From JBGSIC01 sp041751875 (GTDB lineage Bacteria > Bdellovibrionota > FAC87 > UBA2466 > JACKAF01), in contig JBGSIC010000014.1 of assembly GCA_041751875.1 (NCBI GenBank), positions 5,175-69,174 on the forward strand: DNA of 64,000 nucleotides. Reading direction: 5' to 3'. The translations under genes and the position numbers were made by a program. Numbering within the stretch: position 1 is the first letter of the stretch; the number at the start of each line of letters is the position of its first letter. Below the pieces are notes generated by a model, which ran no database searches, was not told the origin of the DNA, and saw only the letters and a list, made by a program, of their open reading frames with translations. Positions 1 through 9,700 of this stretch are shown in pieces.

Positions 1-1449
1 CTTATTAACGGCGACAATAATGGGGACACCGGCCGCTTTCGCATGGTTGATTGACTCGACTGTTTGAGGCATAGGCCCTTCAGTCGCCGACACCACTAAG
101 ATGACAATGTCCGTTACACCCGCTCCGCGCGCACGCATCGCGGTGAATGCCTCGTGGCCTGGGGTATCGACGAAGGTAATGCGGCTGTCTTTGTGCGGAA
201 CGGAATAGGCACCAATGTGCTGAGTAATTCCGCCAGCTTCACCCTCTGCCACTTTGGCCTTACGGATCTTGTCGAGCAGGGAAGTTTTACCGTGATCGAC
301 GTGCCCCATAATGGTCACTACCGGAGCACGCGTTACTTTGTTGGTGTCATCTTCGACACCGGCTGCTGCTGCCAAAAACTCTTCCTCTTTAAAAATATTC
401 TGCTTAACGGAATAACCGAGGTCGGCCGCCACAATCGTCGCCGTATCAAAGTCGATTTCAGGCTTCTCGCCAATTTCCGTTCCCAATTCGCCTAGCTTTT
501 TCTGCAACTGCTTCGCCTTAACCCCCATGGCCTTGGCCAAGTCTTCAAGCGAAATGGTCTCTCCCATTTCCACCACGCGTTTACGGGCAGAACGAGTTGT
601 GATCAAAGTTTTTTGAGCAGGCCGATTCAATGCGGGCTTTTTCTTTTTGCCGCTGCGAATGAGTTCTCGTTTTAGGAAGTCTGCACTGCGGAAGACGCCG
701 CTCTGGCGCTGCAACATGCGACGCTTGTTAGCGGCTTCCTTGGTCTCCGGAGCGGCTGCGGCCATGACCACATCGATTTCACGCACGCGCTTCGGAGAGG
801 AATCTTCCGCGGCGGCCTCATCTTTCGTGGGACGTTCCCGTTTTTTGGGCTTGGCGCCGATAGTCTCTTCTAAATGTTGATCAGTAGAAACTTTCTTGAT
901 GATAGAAGGAAAAGCTACCCGACGAGTTGGTGCCGCCGTGGGAGCCTCTTCGGTTTCGCCCGAAGCGGCCGTTTCAACTACCTCAACGGACTCTTCCTGA
1001 ACTTCAATAATCGTTTCGGAGTTGTCTTCCTCAGCCTGAGGCGCTCCCACCTCTCCTTCAGCCGCAGTTTCCACCGGCTCGGGAACTTCCTCGACCACAG
1101 GTTCCGGAGCCGCTTTTTTACGACGTCGGATAACCGTTTGCCCGACTCGACGCTCAGTCGTTACGGTGCCCGGTGCCTTGGGAGCCGCCACTTCTTCTTT
1201 CGGCGCCGAAGGAGCTGCTGCAACCGGATCAGCCGCGGCCTGCCCCGCGCTGGATCGCACAATGACTTTCCGCCTCGTTACAGGTGGGGTCTTCTTGTAA
1301 TAATCCCGCACCATCCGCGCTTCTTCTGACCCGATGACGCTGGTAGGGTTCTTGATATTGATCCCCAGGCGCTGTGCCACTTCGAGAATATTGCGGCTTT
1401 CCTGGTTGAGCTCTTTGGCGAGCTCATAAACTTTCAACCTTGCTGCCAT
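1..1449 (-). CDS. infB: Translation initiation factor IF-2 (3' end outside window)
   Basis: IF-2 is the GTPase that brings initiator fMet-tRNA to the 30S subunit and promotes subunit joining in the cytoplasm. The reading frame starts with ATG at 1449 and is open to base 1, giving 483 codons of N-terminal and early G-domain sequence. It begins with an IF2_N helical module (MAARLKVYELAKEL) and continues into a long Ala/Glu/Pro-rich basic and acidic linker. A second IF2_N-like module lies near residues 295-345. The G domain shows G1 GHVDHGKT near residue 382 and G3 DTPGHEAF near residue 428. The last codons read VPIIVAVNK, the start of the NKxD motif, so the EF-Tu-like and C-terminal domains are cut off. 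The gene lies 10 bases after nusA, the classic rimP-nusA-infB order. The call is certain; only the truncation is an artefact of the window. Confidence 0.97.
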   Translation of the reverse strand, partial: MAARLKVYELAKELNQESRNILEVAQRLGINIKNPTSVIGSEEARMVRDYYKKTPPVTRRKVIVRSSAGQAAADPVAAAPSAPKEEVAAPKAPGTVTTERRVGQTVIRRRKKAAPEPVVEEVPEPVETAAEGEVGAPQAEEDNSETIIEVQEESVEVVETAASGETEEAPTAAPTRRVAFPSIIKKVSTDQHLEETIGAKPKKRERPTKDEAAAEDSSPKRVREIDVVMAAAAPETKEAANKRRMLQRQSGVFRSADFLKRELIRSGKKKKPALNRPAQKTLITTRSARKRVVEMGETISLEDLAKAMGVKAKQLQKKLGELGTEIGEKPEIDFDTATIVAADLGYSVKQNIFKEEEFLAAAAGVEDDTNKVTRAPVVTIMGHVDHGKTSLLDKIRKAKVAEGEAGGITQHIGAYSVPHKDSRITFVDTPGHEAFTAMRARGAGVTDIVILVVSATEGPMPQTVESINHAKAAGVPIIVAVNK

Positions 1450-1459
1450 ATTTTATTCG

Positions 1460-3052
1460 CTATGCCTCTGTGCCACCCGGCTCACCGGATGCTTTAACGC
1501 TATCCGGCTTTGTCGGAGGCGGAGTGGATTCGTCTCCCGTTGTCTCTGCCGCTGCTGCTTCCTTAGATTCAGCTGCTGCTTCCTTAGATTCAGCTGCTGC
1601 TTCCTTAGATTCAGCTGCTGCTTCCTTAGATTCAGCTGCTGCTTCCGTGGACTCTGCCGCTGCTTCGTTGGCCCCTGCCTCGGAGGCCTTAACTTCGGCT
1701 TTCAGTTTCGCAAACACTTCATCCGCAGAAAGCTTCTTCGAAATCGCCGCTTGCGGCTGCGACATGGTGGTTGATACTTTCACCTTCTCCACCACTTCAG
1801 CTTTAATCTTTGCGTAGTCTTCTGACTTCACCAGTTCGTTCGCCGCTGCGATAAGCGTCTGGGCACGTTCCACCGACAGGCCTGGCACAACCTTCAAAGC
1901 TTCCGGCTGAGACTGAGCCAATACATCCGCCGTAAAACCAAAATGGTAAAGAGTCCGCGCAAGCGTATCGTCTACATCCGGAATCCGCATTAAAATGCCC
2001 TTTGCCTCTTCGACACGGGTGTTCATGCGCACTTCAGAAAGAATATCGATTTTCCAACCGGTGAGCATCGACGCCAACTTCACGTTCTGACCGCGCTTAC
2101 CAATTGCCAAGGAGAGTTGGTTGTCGGCCACCACAATTTCCATCGCGTGGTTTTCTTCGTCGAGTAACACTTTTTGAACTTCAGCGGGGGCGAGCGCGTT
2201 ACACACGAAACGCGTTTCATCCTCGTCCCAAGGCACAATGTCGATCTTCTCGCCGCGCAATTCTTGCACGACATTCTGGACACGTACGCCCTTCACGCCG
2301 ACGCAAGCGCCAACGGGATCCACATCCGCATCGGTGGAATCCACGGCAATTTTTGCACGCACGCCAGGCTCACGCGCTGCGCTTTTGATTACCACAATGC
2401 CTTCATTTACTTCAGGCACTTCCTGATGGAACAGCTGAACGAGGAGTTCCGAGCACGTACGAGACAAAACAATTTTTGGACCGCGCGGGGTCTGCTGAAC
2501 GTCGATCAGGTAACCTAATACCCGATCCCCCGGCCGATAGTGCTCACCTGGAATCTGCTCACGGCCAGGCATAATCGCATCGGTACGACCGAGATCCACA
2601 ATGATACAGCCCTTTTCAATACGACGACAAACGCCGCTGACAAGCTCACCCTTACGGACGTTGAATTCATTGTAAATAATGTCGCGTTCCGCATCGCGCA
2701 CTTTTTGAATGATGACCTGTTTGGCAGTTTGGGCCGCGATTCGACCGAATTCGGAAGAATCGAGTTTGACACCTATGCTGTCACCCAAAACCACACCTGG
2801 ATCAAGTTCAAGCGCCTTGTCTTTAACAATTTCCGTGTGAGGGTTACGAAGACGCTCCACGACAGTCTTAAATTCAAATAACTCGACTTCGCCTAAATCG
2901 GGATTGAACTGAGCTTCAATTTCGTGCTCCAGACCAAACTTTTTCTTGGCGGCCATGACCATCGCGGATTCAAGTGCTTCAATGAGCACACTGCGATCGA
3001 TGCCTTTTTCTTTTTCAACTAATTCTATAACTCGTGCTAATTCCGATGCCAT
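1460..3052 (-). CDS. nusA: Transcription termination/antitermination factor NusA
   Basis: NusA binds RNA polymerase and modulates pausing, intrinsic termination and rRNA antitermination. The 530-residue product starts with the NusA N-terminal domain (about 1-125), followed by an S1 domain near 135-200 and two KH domains near 230-345, where the motif LAIGKRGQNVKLA is visible. A helical helix-hairpin-helix-like region follows (about 350-425, with IPDVDDTLARTLYHFG). The last ~90 residues are an Ala/Glu/Lys low-complexity tail with four exact copies of a seven-residue unit. The E. coli protein has two acidic repeats at its C terminus; here only one is apparent and the tail replaces the rest. It sits between rimP (17 bases upstream) and infB (10 bases downstream) and is surely cotranscribed with both. 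Confidence 0.97.
   Translation of the reverse strand: MASELARVIELVEKEKGIDRSVLIEALESAMVMAAKKKFGLEHEIEAQFNPDLGEVELFEFKTVVERLRNPHTEIVKDKALELDPGVVLGDSIGVKLDSSEFGRIAAQTAKQVIIQKVRDAERDIIYNEFNVRKGELVSGVCRRIEKGCIIVDLGRTDAIMPGREQIPGEHYRPGDRVLGYLIDVQQTPRGPKIVLSRTCSELLVQLFHQEVPEVNEGIVVIKSAAREPGVRAKIAVDSTDADVDPVGACVGVKGVRVQNVVQELRGEKIDIVPWDEDETRFVCNALAPAEVQKVLLDEENHAMEIVVADNQLSLAIGKRGQNVKLASMLTGWKIDILSEVRMNTRVEEAKGILMRIPDVDDTLARTLYHFGFTADVLAQSQPEALKVVPGLSVERAQTLIAAANELVKSEDYAKIKAEVVEKVKVSTTMSQPQAAISKKLSADEVFAKLKAEVKASEAGANEAAAESTEAAAESKEAAAESKEAAAESKEAAAESKEAAAAETTGDESTPPPTKPDSVKASGEPGGTEA
1551..1646 (-). repeat. 21-bp tandem repeat in nusA tail
   Basis: Four exact head-to-tail copies of a 21-base unit run from 1551 to 1634, and a partial fifth copy ends near 1646. 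On the coding strand each unit encodes ESKEAAA or a frame-equivalent. The flanking degenerate versions (ESTEAAA, NEAAA) suggest older copies. Because the unit is a multiple of three, copy-number changes would alter tail length without a frameshift. Confidence 0.95.
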
Positions 3053-3069
3053 TTCCTACCTCTACCTCG

Positions 3070-3570
3070 TCATCCTTCCCAAATAAGATTGCCTCGCTTG
3101 ATATTCGACAGCAAGACAGAGACTTCCTTTTGGTCCACTTTGAGCTTCAAACTCTCTCCCTGAATTTGAAGAACCTTGGCGCGCGTTTGCGAACCCAAGC
3201 CCTCCACAGGGGTGTAAAATCGTAACTTCACTTCTTCGCCCACACAGGCTTCGAAGTCCGAACGCAAGCGCAAACGCCGGTCCAGGCCCGGCGACGAAAC
3301 TTCCAAATCGTAGGGACCAGAGAAAATTTGTTCGGTATCCAAAGCCGGGCTAAGAATCTCAGTCACCTTCACGCAATCCCCAAGGGAAACCCCTTGTGCA
3401 GCGTCTGAACTTTCCCCACGGGGTTTATCCGTTTCAATAAACAATCGCACCGTCGAGCGACCAGAAAGCTGACAGTCCAAATCCACCGTACGATAGCCCA
3501 AGGAGCCGATCAAACCCTGGCAGAAATCGATCAGTTTTTGTTCCACTTCTGATTTACGTATCGATTCCAA
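3070..3570 (-). CDS. rimP: Ribosome maturation factor RimP
   Basis: RimP binds the free 30S subunit and is needed for its maturation. The 166-residue product has the two-domain form of the family. The N-terminal alpha/beta domain carries LGYRTVDLDC and the strand RLFIETDKPRG, followed by CVKVTEILSPALDTE. The conserved YDLEVSSPGLDRRLR motif leads into the C-terminal SH3-like barrel. The start used is TTG at 3570, because the N-terminal helix begins there and no ATG precedes it in frame; ribosome-binding sequence in front is weak, so the exact start is uncertain. It is the first gene of the rimP-nusA-infB operon. A hairpin with a U-run on the same strand separates it from the upstream penicillin-binding protein gene. 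Confidence 0.93.
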   Translation of the reverse strand: MESIRKSEVEQKLIDFCQGLIGSLGYRTVDLDCQLSGRSTVRLFIETDKPRGESSDAAQGVSLGDCVKVTEILSPALDTEQIFSGPYDLEVSSPGLDRRLRLRSDFEACVGEEVKLRFYTPVEGLGSQTRAKVLQIQGESLKLKVDQKEVSVLLSNIKRGNLIWEG

Positions 3571-3584
3571 TTAAACGGGTCCCT

Positions 3585-3612
3585 AAACAAAAATGCGGGC
3601 TTAAGCCCGCAT
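3585..3612 (-). terminator. Rho-independent terminator between mrcA and rimP
   Basis: A perfect 20-base palindrome (3593-3612) with a GC-rich arm ATGCGGGCTT is followed on the minus strand by TTTTTGTTT. It lies about 180 bases after the penicillin-binding protein stop and just before rimP. It would end transcription from the PBP gene and isolate the rimP operon. No gene is visible between 3613 and 3790. Confidence 0.8.
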
Positions 3613-3790
3613 CCCTACCACAACCGTAAAACTTCTTGCGCGCCGCGCCTCTTCACTACCACAGCGAGGCTTGGAGTACCACACCTTAGCCGGCCTCCTA
3701 GCTTGTAGCAGTTTCTGTTTGCGAAAACAAGGGTTTGCTCGGTTCCTAGAAGTGGGCGGGGGAGCGGCTTTCGGGGCAATGGACTCGAAA

Positions 3791-6448
3791 TTAATAGCCG
3801 TCGCGGAGAAGATCCGACATGTCCTGTTCCGGCTCGGCAGGACGGAGAGGCGGGGCTTCAATCGTCCCCCCATTCTCGTCGGTTTTAGGCGCGGTGGGGA
3901 TCTCGGTGGTCGCTCGTGGGATACCTGGTTCCGAAACGCGCGCCACATTGGTGCCGTCGCGGTTGGGCACAAACCCATTTTTAAACGCCACGCGTACTCG
4001 ATCAACCGTTTCGGAGGTTGCCAGCCGTCCGGTGTCCTTATCTACGTAAGCAAAGGAAATATCGTCCGGAATGGGAAAGTCTTTCTTGGGGTACTGATCC
4101 AGTACGTACTTCATGTACTCGGCAAAAATGGGGGCCGCGGCTCTGCCGCCGCCCTCACCTGCGGCCATCTGTTTTTGGGAGTCAAAGCCTACCCAGACTC
4201 CCGTCATGATCTGCGGACTGTAACCAATAAACCAGCCATCGTGGAAATCGTTGGAGGTTCCTGTTTTACCAGCAATATAAGGAGAAATATAAGCTCGCCG
4301 TCCGGTACCTTCTTGAACCGCCCCGCGCAGCAGATCCGTCATCATGTAAGCCGTCTGAGGCGAAATCACCAGGCCATCGTTCGGCGGCGAACGCAAAGGA
4401 TCCGCGTCGGGCCCCTCAGTCGGCATCGCATCTAAAGGCGAGGTGTTCTTCTTCAAGTCGTATTCTTCGAGCACTTCCCCGTCGCCGTTGGCCACACGTT
4501 CGATGTAGACCAGTGAGCCGGGTTGTCCTAGGCGCGGAAAAATCGCAAACGCTTGCATGAGTTCTTCCAGACTGGCCGACCATGAACCGAGGGCGATAGT
4601 CAGATCGCGAGGCAAAGGCGCTTCAATTCCCAACGCGCGAGCATACTGAATGGCGTAGTCCACTCCAATTTCGCTGAGAAGCTTGATAGTGGGGATATTC
4701 ATCGACCGGATGAGAGCGGTGCGCAGGGTGATCTCACCGCGAAACTTTTCTTCATAGTTGTGGGGCTTCCAGTCATCCACTTCCGTATCCTGAAGTCCCG
4801 ATTCGAGGTCGGCCTCTTCTTGTTTAAAGACAACCGGAGAATCGGCCACCAATGAAGAAGGTGAGAAACCTTTATCAAAGCCAGCGGCGTATAAAAGCGC
4901 TTTGGAAGTGGATCCCACCTGGCGCTTGGCTTGTAAGGCACGATTGAACTGGCTCTTGTCGAAATCTGTTCCACCTACCATCGCGACGACAAAGCCAGTA
5001 TCAATTTCATACGATAGAAGAGCCCCTTGCACTTCGGGTTCTTGTTCTAGAGAAGCGACTACTTCTCCCTTGGCCTTACGGATGGTGTCGATTTTTACCT
5101 GAACCACGTCTCCGCTCTTCAGAAAAGAGGAGATGTTTCGCACGGGATGTCCGTTCACCACAACCCAGGACATGGTATCGAGAGGAAGTTGAATCTGCGT
5201 TTTCCCGATGCGCGCTAAAGCCAGACGTTGTTCATCGATGACCGTCTCAATCAGCGCGGAGTAAAACTTCCCGCTCTGCACGGGGGTTTCCCCATAATAA
5301 GGACTGCGGGGGTTATCCATAAACGTACGATCGTAGAGGAGCTTTGCGCCTTCCGCGATTTCACCGGGCAAAATGCGAGCAGGACTCGCCTCTTCTAATA
5401 CAGAATCATGAACTTTTGTCAGGAAGGCGTCTTTTTCCTCGGGAGTGGCAAGCTGCTGCAGGGGACCGCGCCATCCCAAACGTTTGTCGACTTCCCGTAA
5501 GCCATTATCGAGAGCTTTTTCCGCAACCTGCTGAAAGTCATGGCGAACGGTCGTGCTAACGCGAAAGCCTTCACGCAACACGTTTTCGTTTCCATACTTT
5601 TTTACCAAATGCGTGCGCACATATTCGGTGAAGTAAGGCGAAGCTTGGTAGAGCCTTTTCATCGGATGCAGTTTTAACGGTTCAGCGTACGCGGCCCGCG
5701 CTTCTTCCACACTGATGTAACCTTCATCCACCATGCGTCTGAGCACATAACGCTGACGCATTTTAGATTTGTAAGGATTGCGAAAGGGGTCCCATTCGGC
5801 CGGGCGCTGAGGCAAGCCAGCTAAGATCGCCGATTCGGCGATACTCAGTTCTTGAACTTCTTTCTCGAAGTAGTTTCTCGCCGCCGCGCGAATACCGTAG
5901 GCCGCGTGGCCCAAATAAATTTCACTCAAATAGAGGCTGAGAATTTCACGTTTATTGAGCTGCTTTTCCATCTGCCGCGCGAGTATCATCTCACGGACTT
6001 TTCGCGTAATTTCCTTCTTACGCGTGGTGAGCAAAATGCTGCGTGCGACCTGCTGGGTAATAGTGCTCGCTCCTTGAGCGTACCGACCCGCCATGATGTT
6101 GGAAAACATGGCACGCGCAATCCCCACAAAATCGATGCCGCCGTGCTGATAGAAATTAGAATCCTCCGCCGCGATAAATGCCCCGGCCACATGCCTGGGG
6201 ATATCCTCGAAACGCACCGGGTATCGACGCTCCAAGGTGTACTCACCGATTTTTGCCCCGTCGGCCGAGTACACTTCCGTGGAATTAGAATGGCGAAAGT
6301 TTTTGAGAGAATTTACATCCGGTAAGCCGTGCCAGAGACTGAAAAGAAAGAGGAATCCCGCCAAAATGCCCCCCGCCGCGACCGCGAAGGCAATGACGGA
6401 AAAGCTCTTTAAAAAGCCTGAAAAATTGGAGGGAAACCGTTTACTCAT
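3791..6448 (-). CDS. mrcA: Class A penicillin-binding protein (PBP1A type)
   Basis: This bifunctional enzyme polymerises lipid II into glycan strands and cross-links the peptides on the periplasmic side of the inner membrane. The 885-residue product has an N-terminal transmembrane anchor (about 12-35). A GT51 glycosyltransferase domain follows, with EDSNFYQHGGID, GASTITQQVARS and the KREILSLYLSEIYLGH stretch. The transpeptidase domain has the nucleophile motif STSK near residue 514, SMN near 581 and KTGTSNDFHDG near 729. An OB-like insert lies between the two catalytic domains, as in PBP1A. The C-terminal tail is Pro/Thr rich and probably disordered. All catalytic motifs are intact. The gene is monocistronic: a terminator follows it, and it diverges from the small gene at 6586. 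Confidence 0.95.
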   Translation of the reverse strand: MSKRFPSNFSGFLKSFSVIAFAVAAGGILAGFLFLFSLWHGLPDVNSLKNFRHSNSTEVYSADGAKIGEYTLERRYPVRFEDIPRHVAGAFIAAEDSNFYQHGGIDFVGIARAMFSNIMAGRYAQGASTITQQVARSILLTTRKKEITRKVREMILARQMEKQLNKREILSLYLSEIYLGHAAYGIRAAARNYFEKEVQELSIAESAILAGLPQRPAEWDPFRNPYKSKMRQRYVLRRMVDEGYISVEEARAAYAEPLKLHPMKRLYQASPYFTEYVRTHLVKKYGNENVLREGFRVSTTVRHDFQQVAEKALDNGLREVDKRLGWRGPLQQLATPEEKDAFLTKVHDSVLEEASPARILPGEIAEGAKLLYDRTFMDNPRSPYYGETPVQSGKFYSALIETVIDEQRLALARIGKTQIQLPLDTMSWVVVNGHPVRNISSFLKSGDVVQVKIDTIRKAKGEVVASLEQEPEVQGALLSYEIDTGFVVAMVGGTDFDKSQFNRALQAKRQVGSTSKALLYAAGFDKGFSPSSLVADSPVVFKQEEADLESGLQDTEVDDWKPHNYEEKFRGEITLRTALIRSMNIPTIKLLSEIGVDYAIQYARALGIEAPLPRDLTIALGSWSASLEELMQAFAIFPRLGQPGSLVYIERVANGDGEVLEEYDLKKNTSPLDAMPTEGPDADPLRSPPNDGLVISPQTAYMMTDLLRGAVQEGTGRRAYISPYIAGKTGTSNDFHDGWFIGYSPQIMTGVWVGFDSQKQMAAGEGGGRAAAPIFAEYMKYVLDQYPKKDFPIPDDISFAYVDKDTGRLATSETVDRVRVAFKNGFVPNRDGTNVARVSEPGIPRATTEIPTAPKTDENGGTIEAPPLRPAEPEQDMSDLLRDGY

Positions 6449-6550
6449 AAAGACTTAGTCTAGCACATCCTAATCGAGTGCCCTTCCCCCTGCAAACCCC
6501 TCGCCCACCCAGAGAACCCGAGCTTCCCGTACGCGTCACGCCCTTCCCCC

Positions 6551-6578
6551 TTGACGCCTGGCCTTTGCCCTTTATGAT
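6551..6578 (+). promoter_or_regulatory. Sigma-70 promoter of the small RHH gene
   Basis: TTGACG (6551-6556) and TATGAT (6573-6578) are separated by 16 bases, close to the sigma-70 consensus. Transcription should begin about 6585-6586, exactly where the best start codon of the following gene lies. The transcript may therefore have no 5' leader. This is prediction from sequence only. Confidence 0.65.
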
Positions 6579-6585
6579 CGAGGTC

Positions 6586-6780
6586 ATGCAAAAGAAAGAA
6601 CGCTCCCCGGCGGATACCGAGCCCACTCAAATCACCCTGACTTTGCCTGCGCACGTTGTACGCGATATGGAGCTGATGGCCCGTAATACAAAACGGCCCG
6701 TCGATGAACTTGTGACGATCTCGCTGAAAATGTATATCGCAACGCATAACGATTACCTACTCCGCAACAAAGTACCCTAA
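6586..6780 (+). CDS. Small ribbon-helix-helix-like protein
   Basis: This 64-residue frame carries TQITLTLPAHVVRDMELMA followed by a second helix ending in MYIATHNDYLL. That is the strand-helix-helix pattern of ribbon-helix-helix DNA-binding proteins such as CopG/Arc-type regulators. I chose ATG at 6586. A longer in-frame ATG at 6574 lies inside the predicted -10 box, and the 6478 start would add a Pro-rich stretch with no RBS. The gene is convergent with the giant gene and their stop codons are only five bases apart. A local or global regulator role is possible; the family and target are not proved. Confidence 0.6.
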   Translation: MQKKERSPADTEPTQITLTLPAHVVRDMELMARNTKRPVDELVTISLKMYIATHNDYLLRNKVP

Positions 6781-6785
6781 ATTTT

Positions 6786-9700
6786 CTACGGAGCCGGTGC
6801 TTCCGCGCTGTCATCATCGCCCTCTAAACCACTTTCCAAAATCTCTTCGGGTGAGGACAATGAACGAAACGTGTAGCCGGACGCCACCAACCGGTCTAAC
6901 GCACGCCCCACTTTGTGCCGCAGAACTTGGAGCGTTTCGCCCTCTTGACCTTCCCATTCCGTCAATCGCAATTCCAATTCCATCATGATCCGGTCGCCAT
7001 CCCAGTTCTTGTGCAAAAGCGCACTTCGAAGCGAGCCAGCAGGGACCTGATCGGCAAAAAGATGCTGGAGGACTAAGGCCTCAGGGCCACCGCCATTTTC
7101 TTCCCCCGAAAGAAGGAAGGAAAGAAGAGTGGAATTAGTCAAAATAGCGTCGTGTAAGAGAGCTTCCAGAGGCAACTGGAACGGCCCCCTGAGCACCAAA
7201 CCTTCCACCCCCCTGCCAGACCGAGGACTCGGTTCATTCGGCTCAAACCACTTGTCTTGGAGGGCGTACAACGTTGTCCAAGCCTTTAACGCCTGCCGAT
7301 GCCGTCGGTAAAGAGCGCTTTCCTCGGAATCTAATAGCTGCCCCACTTGAGTAATGGCGCGAGCGTAATCGTTTGTGACAAACCGGAAATCTCGCAGCGA
7401 AGTCTCGGCAAACCTAACGCCATGCACTTTCAAAAAACGCCGCGAAACTTCCAAAGCGGTAGCAACGCTCATCCGCATATGAATCGACGATTCCACCGAG
7501 CCATAGTGGGCAAGTAAACTTTGCAACAACTCGTTGCCCTCTTCCGCCCTAAGACGACCCGCTGCCTGGGCCTTCTGCAAGGCTTCGGTGGCCTGAAGCA
7601 CGCGAGCCCAGTGCTCATCGATATGACGCACCGCTTGGGTTTGAATTTCTTCTTCGAGCACAAGGACCTGAGTCCGCGAAAAGCCTTGTTGCGCAACCCG
7701 AGAAACGGCGCTCTGAGCTCCTCCCGCTTGGGCTTGCACACTAGGATGAGCAGCCGCCGCGTTCAAATCTAAAAACCGTGCTTCTTCTTCCAAAGCTGTT
7801 GGAATTTTCTTCGGCAAAGGCGCTCGGATCGCATCAGGGGCGAGTTCTCTGGCCGCGGTTTGACCCGAAGGAGTCGGGAGTGCACGCGAGAGCGGACCTT
7901 TTTTGCTTTGCTCTATCAAAAGACGTTCGGCTGCGCGCACCCGCTCGAGGGCCGCTTCAAAGACGCGTTCGTTCTCGGGAAGCTCAAGTTCGTACTTCTG
8001 CAGCTGCGCGCGCACTTCAGCGGAAGAGCGATTAGCACGCGGAGCCAGTTCCCGCTCCCAGCGGCGAGCCGCAGCGCGAATGCCCTGCTCGTCCAGTGAG
8101 CTGGCGGCGAGTAAGTTCTCGGCGCCAATCAAGGTGTCGGTGCGACCCCGGAACAGATCCGATAAACGAACGGCTTCGGTGGGTTCCAGCGGGCGCCCCA
8201 GCCAATGGCGACTGATCGAAATATCCATTCCTTGGGTGATCGTACGAAGCACTTCTGGCACATCCCAATACTCGGGTGACACATCGGTAACCACGCCGTA
8301 TTCTTCTAAGGTCATCAAACGACGAGAGTCGGGGGCATAATCATGCAAACGCTTTTCCGCACGTTTTAATAAATCTTGGTCAACACGTCCTTCGAGCTCT
8401 CCACGACGAACCGCCACTTCCGTTTGCGTCCATTTCTTCGCTCGAGGGTCCATTCCCAAAGTCGCTTTGGCTTCCGCTAAAGAGGGGGGCTGATTGAGAA
8501 CACGACTGAGATCCTTAAGCCGCATTTGGTAGAACTGTTCAAAAATCCCTTGCGCGCGAGCCGCTCCCTGCTGTCTTCCCACTTCCGCTGCAATTTCCAT
8601 ATCCCGCGTGTAAGCAATGGCGATCTGATAAGCACGCGCTTCACTCGCTGATATCCCCGCTACCAAACTTTCTCCGTAGGCAGCTTGCAAATCGGTCGAG
8701 GTGAGACGTGACCGCAACAGCGACAAGATATCGTCGGCTCCACCGCTTTCATTTTTCACTGCGAGCGCCATCACGCGGTTAAGCTCAATTCCGTAGTCTT
8801 CCGCAATCCAACGCACGCCCGTCTCACGTGCTTTTTCCGGCAAAAGCGCACTCATTTCACCCTCACGCGCCAGAGGACTCTCTGCGGCCGGTTTGGGCGA
8901 CTGCGTGATAAGCGGCACCGATCGCGCTTGTGAACCTGCGATCGTCAGCTCGGGAATCTCGTCTTCCGATCGTTGCTGTTCCTTGGCGATAATAACGCGC
9001 GCCGGGCTCATGAACTCCTTGGCAAGTTTATGGTAATCGCGGCGCGCAATGGCTCGCAACAGCTGATTATCTGCTTGGATGCCACTCGCATCCGCAATCA
9101 GGCGAAGTTCGCGCGCCATTTCCTGCATGGGCTCACTAACCGCATTCGCTTGGCCTGATCTCCCCAAACTGAAAAGCCGCGATCCGACAACCGAACCCTC
9201 TTCTTCAGCGATCGTTACGTTAATGGCTTTCTGAGAAGGAGTCGCAAACCGCAAATAAAGTGGATGATGCGTATCAATAATTGCCGCGAGTAACTCCTCC
9301 ACGTCGCTGCGATCGGCTGCGGCTTTATCGGCCAGTTTCTTTTTCAAGGCATCAAAGCGTGCAGGAGTGATTTGTTTTTGTGCGAGCAGCTGTTCTAGCT
9401 GTTTGGTTTCCTCTGCCACCCGTCCCACGCGTAGTGCCCGAACGTGCTGCAATTCCTTGGAGAACGTCTCAGCCATTTGGAACAAACGGATGTCATACTT
9501 TTCGCGCCAGGCGCCGACTAGATGGAAACTTAAAACGTTGCTCGCGTTCTTTTCGGCTTCCATCACCCTGTAAATTTTATTTAGCTTCGCTGTTTGGGGT
9601 CCTAATGCAAATACTGAGGCCGGCATGCCGGTGAACGGCAACCAACCTGGCATGTGTCGGAACACGGGAGCGCCCATTCCTGGGAGGATCGGTACGTCTT

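Noticed and set aside
3601..4005. Minus-strand 134-residue frame
   Set aside because: It overlaps the C-terminal end of the penicillin-binding protein in another frame, passes through its stop, and has a composition unlike its neighbours.
3671..4435. Plus-strand 254-residue frame antisense to the PBP gene
   Set aside because: No domain or signal, and the opposite strand encodes clear transpeptidase motifs.
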